Notes: generated by a model from the letters alone, not told the origin. A DNA stretch of 64,000 nt from Apostichopus japonicus (GCF_037975245.1 NC_092569.1:27845668-27909667); one strand, 5' to 3'; counted from the first letter of the stretch, positions 50,640 to 63,434 are shown. Numbers and translations are program-made.

Positions 50640-53119
50640 GTCATAGCCATCACTCCGTGCTTATAATTGATAATAGTTTATTCAACGTATTTCTATAAAT
50701 ATTTAAACAACATTCAAAAAAATGTTAAAGTAATCACTTATTCAACCTTTTAAATTTGTCGGCATGTTACCACGTTCTCGCGGTCTTCCAGAAATTCCCC
50801 CTTTTAGCCATGTTATTTTTTTCATTTTACAGAGTAGCCTATGAAGTAATTATTTTTGCCGAAAACTCCTTAGGTCAATATATATATACAAATACTATTC
50901 AAAATACCTTAACAACTTCAAACACCTAAATGTGCATTACAAAGTTGAAGTTAGCATTTACGCTTGATATTTTTGTAATAGTTTTTCGACACTCTTATTA
51001 TTTTGGACATTCTCGTATAATTGTTCGACACTCTTATATTATTTTGCCAAGCTTAAATTATTTATGGACATACTTATATTAGTTTTGACATGTTGATATA
51101 AATTTGGACATACTCCTTTTATTTGTGACATGCTTATATTATGTTTGGGACATTTTGCACCAAATGACGTGAATTAAACGTCAACATGTTCTCTACAAAT
51201 ATGATATTAGCAGTTACATTCGACATGTTCATCTAATTTTTCGACACTCTAATATTATTTTGGACATGCTCATTTTATTTTTGGACATACTTATATTAGT
51301 TTCGACATACCTATATAAACTTGGACATACTCCTATTTGGAGATGCTTATATTGTTTTGGACATTTACACGTATGGCATTCCGTACTACGACCAGTGTAA
51401 AAGTAAATTTGTCGGAACATTCTCCGACTTTTTGAAGTACGATTACTATATGGTTACAAATTGAGTGGCTGTCGTCATAATTGGAAGAGCCCCCTCAACT
51501 TGATTTGAAGACTACACGCATCACGCGAGAATCTTTACATAGTTTTATGAAATATTTATTGATAGAATTGATAAGCGAATATTGAAAGAAATATTTTTCC
51601 AGCAATTTTTAGCAATATCCGTCAATATTAATTTCACAATTTATTCAATAAGAATACTTTGTCGGAACATTTTTAGGTTGTTATCAATTTGCTCTCGTAG
51701 GCTGATACGTGAAGGTTAAGGATTATGGGAAATGGTCCGGTAAAGTGCCCAAAAGTATACTCATAAGTCTACTTAAATGGTAACGTATAACATCTTGTTG
51801 TTTGAGGGTGAAGATACGACCCGCCTAAATGTGAATCTTTCAGAAATTTCTCTGCCGTTTTAAGAAGAAATACTACAATAAAAAACAATAAGCATGTTTA
51901 TGAGTCATCTCAAAGGAATGTTATTGTTAACAGTCTTGTTGGCATTGCCAGGATAATACGTCGAGTCCGTTTATCTTGCTCTTAATTGTTAACATTTGTT
52001 CAGCGTGAATTAATATTGGTTCCATATATTAAGGGATAAACCACAGTCGGTTTTTCATATTGTATTATCTTTTCGTTGTAATATTTGGCATCCTTAAGTT
52101 AACACAAAGTTATGATATATTAGAAAATATTCTAGTCACATTTTAGATGCTCTGATTGTAGGAAAGAGCGGATGGAATGCTGTCAATGAAATATGCGGGT
52201 ATTAGAGACTTTGCTATAATTTTTCCACTCTTTTAGCCTTTCTTTAGTTGATGTTTTCTAAAAAATATCTTTTTTCTATTAACTAAGACTCAAGGTTTAC
52301 TCCTATACTTCCTACTTAGAAATTGCTTGAATTTATACATGAATCGAAACATGGAGTTCAGAGAAATTACAATGTTTCAAACGATTCCAGAAATTCGGTG
52401 ACGAAAATGTGTTTTATATATAAACGCCAGTTCTTTGAATAATTTAAAGACTCCACTGTATGTTGTTTAATATAAGGTAGTGGAGTTGGAATACAAAGGC
52501 CACTGTCATCCCGTGTCCCCCACCTCCGCCCTCCCATTTCTGTGAAATTCTTGAAAACGGCACTCTCCTTTAAATTTGTAAGTCTCAAGGGGTTTTGTTG
52601 CGGAATATCTCTCATATTGGTTATATTTTTAACACAGTAGTTAAGTTTTAAATATATGCTGAACTGGAAGGTGATTGGTGGGGATGATCAGGTGTTTATC
52701 GCACTTAACTAGTAATTCGGAGAAGGAAGGATTCTACATTTGGGACAATCAAGCAGATGAAAAAATGAGTAAAAGCTACATCATATTCTTACATAAAGAT
52801 GAGTGAGGGAACAAGAAGGTTAAGTAGACTAATGACAAAGTTAGTGAGACTGGTTGAGTTTAAACCTTAAAAAATAACTCATTAAAGGAGTCGCCAGGAA
52901 CCATGCTTATATGATCAACTTCGTGTGAATGTAAACGCTGCTTTAGTTATCGAACGCTAATACATGACCAAATGGAGCCACTGTGAGGAAAGTGATTCGA
53001 GAATACGGAGGAAACATATAAAGATGGTTTCGGTTTGTTGTGTTTTTCTGAATACAACAGTGGGTTTTACTCAGGAGTCCACTGGCATAACTGAATATAA
53101 GACATACTAACTCAGTAGC
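50640..53119. repeat. Inter-gene spacer between FREP units 2 and 3 (paralogue of 9.84-16.76 kb)
   Basis: Homologous to the spacer between units 1 and 2 but without the LINE (empty site at about 51530-51550). At its right end, 53006-53120 takes the place of the 17-kb block at 16762-33920. It also carries a degenerate repeat of roughly 22 bp (GACATACTTATATTA-like) at 50990-51365. No gene is seen. Confidence 0.75.
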
Positions 53120-53471
53120 TCAGAAAGCATATCGAAACGTATATGATGTCGTTCCCATGTTGCCATTTGCTTCTATACAACATAATGGCAACATTTGAAG
53201 AAAACAAATTACTAACCAGCATACTGGTGCTATGTTTTCATATACTTTCATCGTATTTTATTTGATATCATTTTCGGTGCCATTATTAAAGATGGCATTT
53301 TAACAAATACATTCCAAGTTTACTGCAATTATCATAAGTATAGTTCACCATCATTTGGTATTGTCCCTTAAAACATATTCATGTCTTGGAAGTACACAGA
53401 CTTTGTCAAACTTTGATATGTACTTTCATAGTTAACATATGTTAGTATATCGCCAAAAGTTTCCTATCCTT

Positions 53472-53477
53472 TTTATT
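53472..53477 (-). promoter_or_regulatory. Polyadenylation signal AATAAA of FREP unit 3
   Basis: A canonical hexamer on the minus strand lies 26 nt beyond the stop codon at 53504-53506. The close spacing suggests a very short 3' UTR or an overlooked more distal site. Confidence 0.6.
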
Positions 53478-53503
53478 CTGAAGACCCTGATTAACTATTT
53501 TGA

Positions 53504-54018
53504 TCATTGAACAGAACGAATTTTCATTGTTGTTGTCGTTATTCCGCAATCAGAGCCGTGAAGATTCTTCCAGAAGATACCGCGGTAATCGTTGTGCGAG
53601 TAGTCACCGTTGAGATTGGAATAGCCACATGAATAGAAAGTTGTCTCATAGACCGGGTTTTTGTTTTTGCAGCATCTATTATTGCTATTACCGCTACAGC
53701 CATCGCAATTATAGCATTTATATTCACGGCGGCCAACACAATAATAACAATAATAGTTATAACAGTAATAATGATAACAATAATAATAATAATAATAATA
53801 ACAATAATAGTAGCAGCCACAGTCAGAGTACTCGTAGTCACCTGTAGCTACGCGGTTGCTGAATGAGTAGCAGTTGCTGGTAGAACCCGTATTACTATCA
53901 TCTGGATACCACCAGCCACCTCGGTGTTTTTCTGCGCAGTCGAAGGTACTCGATCCATCATTGTCTTGATCGTGCGTACTAAATCGATACCCTGAATTTG
54001 CTCCCATTGCGTTATTAC
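53504..54018 (-). CDS. FREP unit 3: last fibrinogen exon with Cys/Tyr-rich insertion
   Basis: Acceptor TCTATCCAG; the first two bases complete a split Gly codon. Order: GYRFSTHDQDNDG (calcium-site loop), CAEKHRGGWWY, about 90 inserted residues, then FYSCGYSNLNGDYS, RGIFWKNLHGSDCG, TMKIRSVQ and stop. In ordinary fibrinogen domains the two cysteines around this point form a disulfide with only about a dozen residues between them. The insertion starts PDDSNTGSTSN, passes through a tract made almost wholly of Tyr and Cys, then KCYNCDGC, and ends NKNPVYET. The Tyr/Cys tract is encoded by a trinucleotide repeat at 53738-53811. Confidence 0.9.
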
Positions 54019-57000
54019 CTGGATAGAAATAAGCAAGTACTTAATGAAGTTAAATTTTGTCAAGTCTTCTTATTTGCATACTGGACGTTATTAAACTACC
54101 GTGGGTTAGTTTTCTGTAATTTTTGGTTGTTAGTGCGTTTGTTGTTGTGTTAGTTCATGTTTGGGCTTGACTATTATTTTAGGTTCATATAGAAGCTCTT
54201 GAGCTTTCTTTTCGCAGTTTACTAATTGAAGATAGGTGTCAATTTTTCCAGTTTTCTGGAGAGGTTCCAATGTTGACGATTTGTCTGGGAACCTTAGTTC
54301 ATACATCGTTCATTATTAACTAATACATATTTGGGATAAATAGTAAACTTTATGATACTCTTTCACTTTTGCGACGAATATTATATAATAAAGCGTTTTA
54401 AAGGTACATGTGAGATGAGTAGAAATGTTAACAGCCAATAGTTGCAAGTTCTGCCAAATAAAAAGCATAGTTTTGATTGTTCAATTACTAGGTTCCAAAT
54501 AAGAGGGAAAATATGTAAAGTGTTGGATCTTCTCATCTTTGTCACTACCATCTTTTGTGAAACGTTCTTATCTTTCATCTGACGTGTTAACATCCATTTG
54601 ATAATGACAATAAATTATTTAACTATATTCTGATTATACATTCATACATATAAGAAATAAGGCGGGTAATGCTATTTGGAAATGTAACACGTACGATTTT
54701 CTCGACTGATCTCTCACAAAAACTTCCGAATTATTTGATATGTTCTATTATAATTTTAATATGATAGGCCTCTTAATAATTCCATAAACGAATTTTCAAT
54801 GGTCTAATGAAAGTTAATTTGTTTCTCTTTTGAAAACGGTTAAGTCATATTTAATGAAATTTCTAAGGTTTCCAGATTAGTTATTAAGCCTTTTCTTGTC
54901 TAACATTGAAAAAGTCTGAATGCTGAAGGGAGAAATTAGACGCAAAACTATATAGGAATTTAGTTGATAAGATATATTATGATGTTACGATATATAATTA
55001 TACGAACACGTGCTAAAATGTTAAGCAAGTGTACAATAAACAATGAGTATGAGACTGTAAGCACGAGGTCTACATTAGTATCTACACTATCTATATAACA
55101 TGACCTGAGTATATGTACGAGTACAAACCATGTAATGTGATTAAGACTACACGCAGTTATGCTAGAGTGAGATTACGCAATACCTACAAGTCTGCGTATT
55201 ATTGACAGTTAGCACAATACATACCAGCATTTCCATTGTAGTCACTCAATGACAGTCGGTATTTGTCTCCCTCGTTACTGATTCTGAAAGACGAATAACG
55301 GCTGTGGTATGTTGATCCTTCCGTGTTTGTCTTTTCTACTATAAGTTGGTAGTTTATGTTTGGTTGCTTTGTCAAACTGTATATTTTGTCGTTGCCAATC
55401 CAGTGGTCTCCTGTGGGAATTCCAAAACCGTTTTTGTACTCATTCCAGTTTCGATAAAAGTTGACGGAGCTACCTGTACGTCGTTGTAAAATCTAGAATG
55501 AGAATCAAAGAGTTTATCGATTGGATGTGAGTAATATATGAAATATCTCATTTGTACTACAATAATTTAGATAAATTGATTGGTGAAGGTCAATATCCGA
55601 TTGGATTAAAGTGATAGGAAAATGGATCAATTTAATTCAATAATTTAAATGTTAGTCTAAGAAGTCCTGTTATATGAGAAAATACACATTTAACATGGTA
55701 AAGTTCTGTTTTTTTAATAGTTAAAACTTACTGTCCAACCACCACTAGACATTTCACAATAAACTTCAAAACCAGAGCTTTCAGCGGGATAAATAGTATA
55801 TTTTCCGTTATTTCTTCTGTTTGCTGCGTAAAGATCAGAACAGTCTATCGGTCCACTGCGGGTACATGTAAGACCATCGCCTTCGAACCATTCGTTACAG
55901 TAACATCTACGGACATCATTCCGCTCCTCGCAGGTTGCGTCTGCGCTACAACTGTAACTCTCACTTGTAAGTACGTTACTGTTGCAAGTTATCCGTAAGG
56001 AACAGTCAGAATTAATGTATGATTCACCTTCCTGGAAAAGATAAATGTTAAACGACATTTTCTAGTGAAAGTAAAATCAATGTTCATTCGGTTCAACGCT
56101 TGGTATTGCTCTCTGAGTACAACTGAATTTCTACTATTAAATGGTCGTGTGCGTTTTAACTATGTTAGGTAAAGTTCATCATTCTGGATGTAATTGCTTT
56201 GGATGCCTTGTATTTTGCTAGGTCTCAATTAGAAGACTTTTGCAAGAACATGTAAAACCGAAATGGAAGTGAAAATCAATATCATCAATAATCATGATAA
56301 TTAATATCAGATAAAATAAAAAGTAAGGTCAATCAATTCAAATCCAAGATTTTATGTTGTAGTGTACTTTTCATGTAATATTGTAGACTTGTGAACGGCA
56401 TCAAATAAACTTACTGCTAATACGAGGCCTTCCCCTTGAACGTAACAGCCACATTGTTCTTGAGGTATGCAGCTATTTCCAAGAATCATGTGGTTTTCTG
56501 GACAAAGACATCTCTCTGGATCCGCTGGATCCGGTATGACACAATCATTTGGATTCTCACAAGTCCTTTCACATGTATTGTCATAATTATCCTTGTTGGA
56601 TGAGCACCAGGTAATGGGTAAATCTGGGAAAATTGAAACCACCACAAGTTAATCTTAGCTTGAAGTGTTAACTCACTGTTATGACATTAATTTATTAGCG
56701 AATCGTGTTACCATTGTAATGCTATGGGCGCTCGGAACATTTACTGATTGTTAAAATAGGATCAAATCTAAGCCGGATTTTGTATTGTTAAGGCTCATTC
56801 AACTGATACTCATTTATGTCACACATACAAAATAATATTACATTATCAAGTATTCGACTATGGGAATCAATAAATATAGTTGTGTATGATAGTTATTTCC
56901 TCCATTGAAACCTTTTTTTAAGCATTCTTCAATTTCCGTTTTGAGTACAAAGATATGGAAAAAATAATTTAATAAAAGTTTAACCTGTTATTCCTTCGAC

Positions 57001-58741
57001 AACACCAAGACTTGTTATAGAATAATTCCCCCATTCATCGGCGATGCGAAAGTTGTCGTATGTCAAGTTATATGACTGGCCTGCATAATTCTCTAGCTCG
57101 ATGCGCAGCTGGTACCTCTTTTGGTTTATCAAGTGAGATAACTTTTCATTACCAATCAGAAATTCACTGCCTAAGAAACCAATTCCGTTTTTGTATTCGT
57201 CCCAGGTTCGATTAAAGCCGATGGATCCATCAACACGTCGTTGTATGACCTGAAGAATTCAAAAGATACGTAGACAACTAACGGATAAATTTTATTATCT
57301 TATGAACTAAACCTTATAGCCAAAAGTTGCGGCTCACATCAAGAAATACGAATAAGATAGAACACATCTGTGATGTTGCGTTATATCTTATCTTTATACA
57401 TATCAAGATCACTACCATGGGTGTGCACATACAATAAGTTGTCTAATCGTATTAAAATTCAATGTAATTACTCTGGGAGTTTTGTTTCCGATATTAGGCT
57501 TCAAATATTCATACATCGAACAAGGTATATCATCCGACACACTGTACATTTAAAATGGACTGAAAATGCCAATGTGTTCTACAAAGTGTGTCTTGGAGAG
57601 TAACGTCTGAGATTGTAAGTGTTCACATCTTGAAATATATTACTTACTGTCCAACCTCCAGATGTAGTGTTATGATCACAGTATGTCTGAAATGGTTCCG
57701 GGTACTGGTCAGGTTTTATCAGGTATACACCGGATTTGGCGTTGGTAGAAGAGCATTGGTTAAGTACTTCATGACAATCCCTTGGATACTCCGGAGTTTG
57801 GAATAGAAAATACTGCAAATCTAGGACCAAGATAATGTAAAGAAGAAGATGAGAACAAATCGTAAAACTGTTGCAGATAGAGTCCCATATGTAAACTTTT
57901 GATTTCAAGACAAATATAATATATATGCTACATTGCAATAGATTTGTTTAAACTACACAGTTAACATGACGTGGTAACTACTATGAACCATAAGAAAATG
58001 TATTCAATCATTTTCGGCTAATATTCATGGAGGCTAATATAAGCAAGTATATCTTTTTGAAATAAAAATATAAACGCAAAGAACTACCGTGATCACCATG
58101 GTCACAGAAGCAAGCGTGATTAGTAATAGCTTTTCTCAACATGAGGGTATGCTTTGGATCTATTTTCACCTTATAACAATCTAACGTTCATCAGCACTGA
58201 CCTGAGATTTGTAAGTGCTCAATTATTGAACGAGTCTGCAGTATACAAGATATAAACAAAATGTGTGTTTTATCCCTTCTGTTACTGTTACTTGCCATTT
58301 AGCCTCTGAAGAAGATCCTGCTAGGATCGAAGGGTCAGGCCAACTAACTTTGCACAAATGACTAACAAGTATATATACATATAATCGGAACTTCTTAATT
58401 GCTTGAAATAAACATTGACTAATGACTTGTATTTCTTTCGGTTTTATTATCGCTGAGTATCTACAATTTACCCCAATCAGCGCTAAAACTACTTCAATAC
58501 ACAGTACAAGGAAATTATTGAGAATTGTAAGTCATTATTTATGTTACAAATTGAAATAGGAGAAAGTACCACATATGAAGTATATACATCTAGATGGTTC
58601 CTTTCTAAATTAAACTTTTTCCGAACTATTATTTAGATAACAAATTTCTGTTAATTGGTTAGTTCTCGGTAGTTTATATTAACCGTTACCCTTACAGAAC
58701 GAAAACTTACTTGAATCGTTGACTCTTGTGCTTGACGATAT
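53504..58741 (-). CDS. FREP unit 3: secreted fibrinogen-related protein (half FBG - TIL - EGF - full FBG)
   Basis: Exons in transcript order: 58741-58711, 57820-57648, 57249-56985, 56623-56415, 56031-55732, 55492-55225, 54018-53504. Every intron is GT-AG and every junction keeps phase; the joined length is 1761 nt, exactly 587 codons with stop. Order of parts: short N-terminal microexon, a fibrinogen domain lacking its C-terminal P part, a TIL (trypsin-inhibitor-like) cysteine domain, an EGF-like module, and a complete fibrinogen domain with a Cys/Tyr-rich insertion. Fibrinogen domains in invertebrate immunity proteins bind acetylated sugars and other surface patterns; that role is inferred here. 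The signal exon is expected beyond 64000, by analogy with unit 1. Confidence 0.85.
53738..53811 (-). repeat. Trinucleotide microsatellite encoding a Tyr/Cys tract
   Basis: An (ATA/ACA)-type triplet repeat, coding-strand TAT/TGT, lies in frame within the unit 3 fibrinogen exon. The coding strand gives runs of Tyr broken by Cys, His and Asn. Being a multiple of three it can change length without breaking the frame. Unit 2 has a shorter non-repetitive stretch in its place. Confidence 0.9.
55225..55492 (-). CDS. FREP unit 3: second fibrinogen domain, middle exon
   Basis: 268 nt, open: ILQRRTGSSVNFYRNWNEYK, GFGIPTGDHWIGNDKIY, YSSFRISNEGDKYRLS, GNAG. Acceptor CATTCTAG, donor GTATGT, phase 1 exit. 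It has two extra residues after the TKQ position relative to unit 2. Confidence 0.9.
55732..56031 (-). CDS. FREP unit 3: EGF-like plus fibrinogen-start exon
   Basis: 300 nt, phase 0 at both ends. EGESYINSDCSLRITC and SCSADATCEERNDVRRC lead to CYCNEWFEGDGLTC, an EGF-like module of the C..GD/GL..C type. Then DCSDLYAANRRNNGKYTIY, FEVYCEMSSGGWT starts the second fibrinogen domain. Acceptor TTTTCCAG, donor GTAAGT. Confidence 0.9.
56415..56623 (-). CDS. FREP unit 3: TIL-domain exon
   Basis: 209 nt, open: ITWCSSNKDNYDNTCERTC, NDCVIP, ERCLCPENHMILGNSC, IPQEQCGCYVQGEG. The cysteine spacing and the EQCGC ending are those of trypsin-inhibitor-like domains, found in protease inhibitors and next to von Willebrand domains. 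Acceptor TTTTCCCAG, donor GTAAGT. Its first two bases complete an Asp codon begun in the previous exon. Confidence 0.87.
56985..57249 (-). CDS. FREP unit 3: first fibrinogen domain, second exon
   Basis: 265 nt, open: VIQRRVDGSIGFNRTWDEYK, GFLGSEFLIGNEKLSHL, NQKRYQLRIELEN, YDNFRIADEWGNYSI. These are the B-subdomain motifs. Acceptor TTCTTCAG, donor GTTAAA (weak). The next exon is TIL, so the calcium-binding and pocket half of this fibrinogen domain is missing by design in both paralogues. Confidence 0.9.
57648..57820 (-). CDS. FREP unit 3: first fibrinogen domain, first exon
   Basis: 173 nt, nearly identical to 172-344: LQYFLFQTPEYPRDC, SGVYLIKPDQYPEPFQTYC, GGWT. Acceptor GGTCCTAG, donor GTAAGT. 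Confidence 0.9.
58302..58340 (+). other. Hammerhead-ribozyme-like motif, copy 3
   Basis: Same sequence as 819-857 (core CTGAAGA, stem GATCCT/AGGATC, GAAGGGTC); it is part of the segmental duplication and not an independent insertion. Confidence 0.45.
58711..58741 (-). CDS. FREP unit 3: 31-nt microexon
   Basis: Identical in sequence to 1228-1258, with acceptor TACCTCAG and donor GTAAGT. It supplies ten codons plus the first base of the next codon. Confidence 0.7.
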
Positions 58742-61368
58742 CTGAGGTAACAAAAAATTGTAGGGAATGTACGATTAATTAAAATACATTATATAGAAAC
58801 AATATCGAGTTAAGAAGGTTGTAAGAAGAGCAATGTATCACAAAATACAGGACATACGCCAATCTATTACACCTTCACTTTAACAGATCCTATGATTTTA
58901 AGTTTAAATATACAGAACATAATTTTATAGCTCATTAAAATAAAATCTGATTTCGCTTTTGATTCAAATAAATGAACAATTTCCAACTTGTAAATTATTA
59001 TAGAAAAAGGTAATAAGAACGGAAAGAAAATTTCACAATCTAAATTCTAAGCAGTACTAGAATATTTCGCAATCTTAATATTTATTTAACATTGATTTTA
59101 CTGATGATAAGCATAGCTAATATTAAAAGTAGGTTTTATTGAATAACTTTCATTAATTGAAAATATGATCATATGTCTTCTTATTCTCATTACTATACAT
59201 AAAACAAACATAAGTCACCATACACTAACTTAATAAAAGGATCATAACAACGATAAGCAGATGAGGGTAATAATTCCCTGTGCAGTATACTAATCAAAAT
59301 GTGAATGACATATTATCTGAGAAAGCGAAAAGAAAACTTACAATATACTATTGAAAGAAAATTAAGAGTACAAACATCAGCATTTCCGATTGTACATTTT
59401 CCAGCATAATATTTTTTTGGCAGTAATGAATGTTGTTCAATGCAGGTGTGTTGTGAATTATAAACAAAAATAATTGATATAGTTAAGCTTTTATCAATAT
59501 AAAAAACCCTTGATAACCGCCAAAGTTGTTTAGTACGCTCCCAAGTTGCATAATATTGACCAAAAGCGGTAATTTTTACATTTTTACCCTTTCGCATACT
59601 AAGAACATCTCTTAAAAACGGTGATTTTAGGATGTATGACGTTTTGAAATGTGTTCGTGTCCCTCATACGCTTCCGTAACCTACTACTACTAATGAAAAG
59701 GTATATATTATGCTGAAACGATGTAATTCAAAGTTTACCATTTTCTGTTTGGAAATTTAAATAAAATCAAATTAAATTATTGCAGAAATCTTGAACTATG
59801 AGCAAACGTATTCTAGTTAAAATATTCACCAAATTGTATTATATTTTCACAATGAGACACTTTATTCTGTCCTTCTTGAAAAGAAATGAAGAAAATTCAT
59901 GATCCGTAAACTTTGATCTCCTAGTGGTACGTACAAGCTACTTGATTGACTTAGACAAGTATCAACAACATTTTTTTGTCTTCAATATCACAAAACACGT
60001 TTACGTTTTACGCCCCAGCTACTGAACATTCGTTCGCCTGAAAGTTACAACTGTATAACATGTAAGTACGACATTTGTTGTTAACTCCAACAAACTTTTG
60101 CGACAGCAACTTTTTGCTTTATCATAGAAAATATGTCGATCTTTCTAGAAATATTGTACTCAAAACGTTTGCAATAATTAAGGCTTTTAATGTGCATACA
60201 TTATGCAGAGTTATCTGTAACCTACAAAAACATGGTTAAAATCATACATTATATTTTTAGAAATTACAAAAAAAAACAAGTTTAAGTTCGGAATAAAAAA
60301 TATTTGGGCAAAGCCTAATACTTGATGGGAACTTTAGTTCCCTCCTAGTTATTTTTTTTCAATTAATCTAAGCTTAATAAGCTAAACTAACAATAAGGAT
60401 GAAAATCTTTAAAGCACATGTGATGGAACGATTGCAAACTTTTTACGAAAAATGCTAATAATGACGATTCACGCTCATTCAAAAAAACCTCATGTATAGC
60501 AAAATACAAGTTAGCGTATCCATAACGAAAACTTTTTTGATTACCCTTTGTGCACATCAAAAGCGGATACTCTTTCGGCAACTTTACGTTTACTGTATCT
60601 ATTTAAGACATGAAACCATTCTTGAACGCCCCAGAACATCCCCGTGAACCCAGCTCCCATGAAAACACATCCTTGTTCATAACAGAACGTGCATGGATAT
60701 TTTTTCTTACCTATGGTTGGCGTAATTCTCTGAAGTATCCTAAGTCAAGGATAACACATAATATCATAACGACACATATTTTTCTTTACTTCTCTTGATA
60801 TAAAAGGAAGTGACATTTGACGCCTGCGCGCAAAGCTTTGTATGAAAGTAAGACACTACGTTGAAGGAGGAAATAATTCAGATATATTGCATGAAATGCA
60901 CGATCCGTCTAATTCAGTAAGACATCACATTTATCTTATTGAATATAACATATTAGAATTAGTTAGTATTTTATTTGTGCATTGGTTCACGACAACTCTT
61001 ACATGGTCTACATGTGCTGAGATTATCCGATAATTCGTCAATTAAGTATGTTGGGAAGAAGCTAATGATATACCAGTCGTGCAAAAATTCTTCTTCAAAA
61101 CGTTATTTTTGTCAGAATAGTTATGAAAAAATAGAAGTGCCTAAGTAAACGATATCTGTTAACTTTAAAAGAAATGACAGGTAACTGTTCAACAGACACA
61201 TCAACTTTCAAATATAACTTTGTAAAGTTATATCCATTTTGAAAATTCTTGACAATCAACATCATCTAGATTTCCTCAAAACAACACGGTTTTGAAAAAT
61301 AGCCGTTCTTGTCTACGTGATCACGTGTTGTATGGTAACATTTCCAATATTTTTAAATTATAGACTTT

Positions 61369-62464
61369 GCAAGGAAGAAACGAGGAAATGATGGATACAA
61401 GCCTGTCTTCTCGACAACGTGGCAAAAAAGCTCTGAATCATAAATTATAACATTTCTACAGTTTTGTTCTTTTAAAAAAACAGAATCAGGAACTTTACAA
61501 CGGGAACGCACAGCAAGAAGGCATACGTATTTATATATTGTTTTGTCTGGGATGATTGAGTTATGTTAATAAACAAGTCTGTTTTACTATTCTCATTTTT
61601 CTTGACATTGGTTTGGTACAATTAAAAAAAAAATCTTAGCATGAATCTTTTTTCATTATTGTGGGTTAGTATACGATCTTCCTGGTGCTATATGCAAAAT
61701 TTCAAAACTAACAACGTTTCACATTAACTTTTTTTATTATACTTTATTCTTAATTTCTTATCACTTTTCATAACATTAAGGTTATAATTTTCGTACTTTA
61801 TTTTTATTTTTAATGCGGTGTTTCGTGCAACTTCTTACAAATATGTTGGATATTAGAATATCTAAATTTAGTTGATGAATATTACATTGACATGCGTCAA
61901 AATCATCCATATGATAAACGCACATGACCGAATCGAACACATTATTAACAGATGCATGTGTAATACAATACAATGACCGCCAGAGGGAAATAAGACATTG
62001 GAGAACAATCAGTGTTACCTTAACCCGGAAAATCGTAAGGGAAACAATTGAAATTAAGAGGTTGATACATTTTAAGAAGGAATATTAAGATTGACATTGC
62101 TTGGTCATGAAAAACAAAATTTAAAGACAAAGTACAGAATTATTATGATAAACATTTTGTACATAAAACTATTAGAGACGATGTATCAGTATTGAGCTAG
62201 TACAAAAAGGGGTTACTTGGTTTACAAATATCGGTTGCCTAATTACCTGTATCATATATAAGGTGTGTTGGGGATGTTTGGCAAATAATTGTTGATCCTT
62301 GTAAGATACAATCGTTTCCTCTTGTATATTTGCATGATGAACTGATCAATATTCATTTGTTCGTAGGCCTACGTGCCTGTTTTGAATAGTGTATTACATA
62401 AATGCGTCTATTCTGTAATGTTTTAAAGATACCTGCCCAGAGGGCAAATTTGAAAGTTGTTGTC

Positions 62465-62518
<54 letters not shown>

Positions 62519-63434
62519 ATACTTAACATATTAACACTTTTGTGAACGAGAATTTAAAAGTGCTTGGAATTCTCTAATTTTGAAATGATCTAGTACTGTT
62601 TTTGTAGTATAAACTTGATTGTTAAATATTGCACACATAAACTGTTACAATACTGAGGTTTTCTTGGCTCGTTTTGTAAAAAAAAAGAAAACATTTAAGC
62701 TACACTGCGTAAAGCTGCCATTTTTATTTCCACGAAAAACCCATCAATACATTATGTTCACATATTAAACGTCTGTTTATTAGGAATTATGCTTCTTTCG
62801 AATATTAAATCCAACAGATTGATCATATCAGTATAAAGTTGTAAAAATAGCAAATATTAATATTATTAATATTGGATATTAAACTGATTCAAAAGTTTAT
62901 TTATCATTTTCATATTTATTCTTTAAAAAATCAAAAGCTGGAATTGATCTATTTTATCATACTAGTTGGGCAGTCATTTTGACGGAGAGATACATTTTGT
63001 ATTCGGAAAATGTGAACATTTTTTATGAATTGACAGAACAAATTGTCATCGTGAAGGAATAACTTCACAAGTTGTTTTATGATATTGTTACTTGTTCTAT
63101 ACACTTTCATTTTAAGCTTCATGCGATATTTTCTTTGATTAACAAATTATTGGTTAACAAGTTAATCATAAAGTCATTTTTCCTAGCGTAGGTTAATGGA
63201 TACTTAATAATATTTAGGGTTTTGAAACCCATATGCTCTCGTTACAAGACCGTTTAGGCTTCTTGTGAAACAATTTTTAGATTTTGTGTAAATTTATATC
63301 TATTTTGAAAATTCTTGGCAATAAAACCTCGTCTAGACTCAATAAAAACAACACGATTTTGAATAATAGCCGTTCTTGTCTACGTGATCACGTGTTGTAT
63401 GGTAAAGTTTTCAATAGTTTTAATTAAAGACTTT
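61369..63434. repeat. About 2-kb tandem unit B1
   Basis: Counterpart of 3283-5260, starting GCAAGGAAGAAACGAGG. It contains an (AT)n tract at 62467-62514 at the spot where unit A2 keeps a GT splice-donor-like site. A second, partial unit runs from 63435 to the window end. Confidence 0.75.

Noticed and set aside
53629-53847. Plus-strand Asn-rich ORF
   Set aside because: Antisense reading of the Tyr/Cys triplet repeat in the fibrinogen exon.
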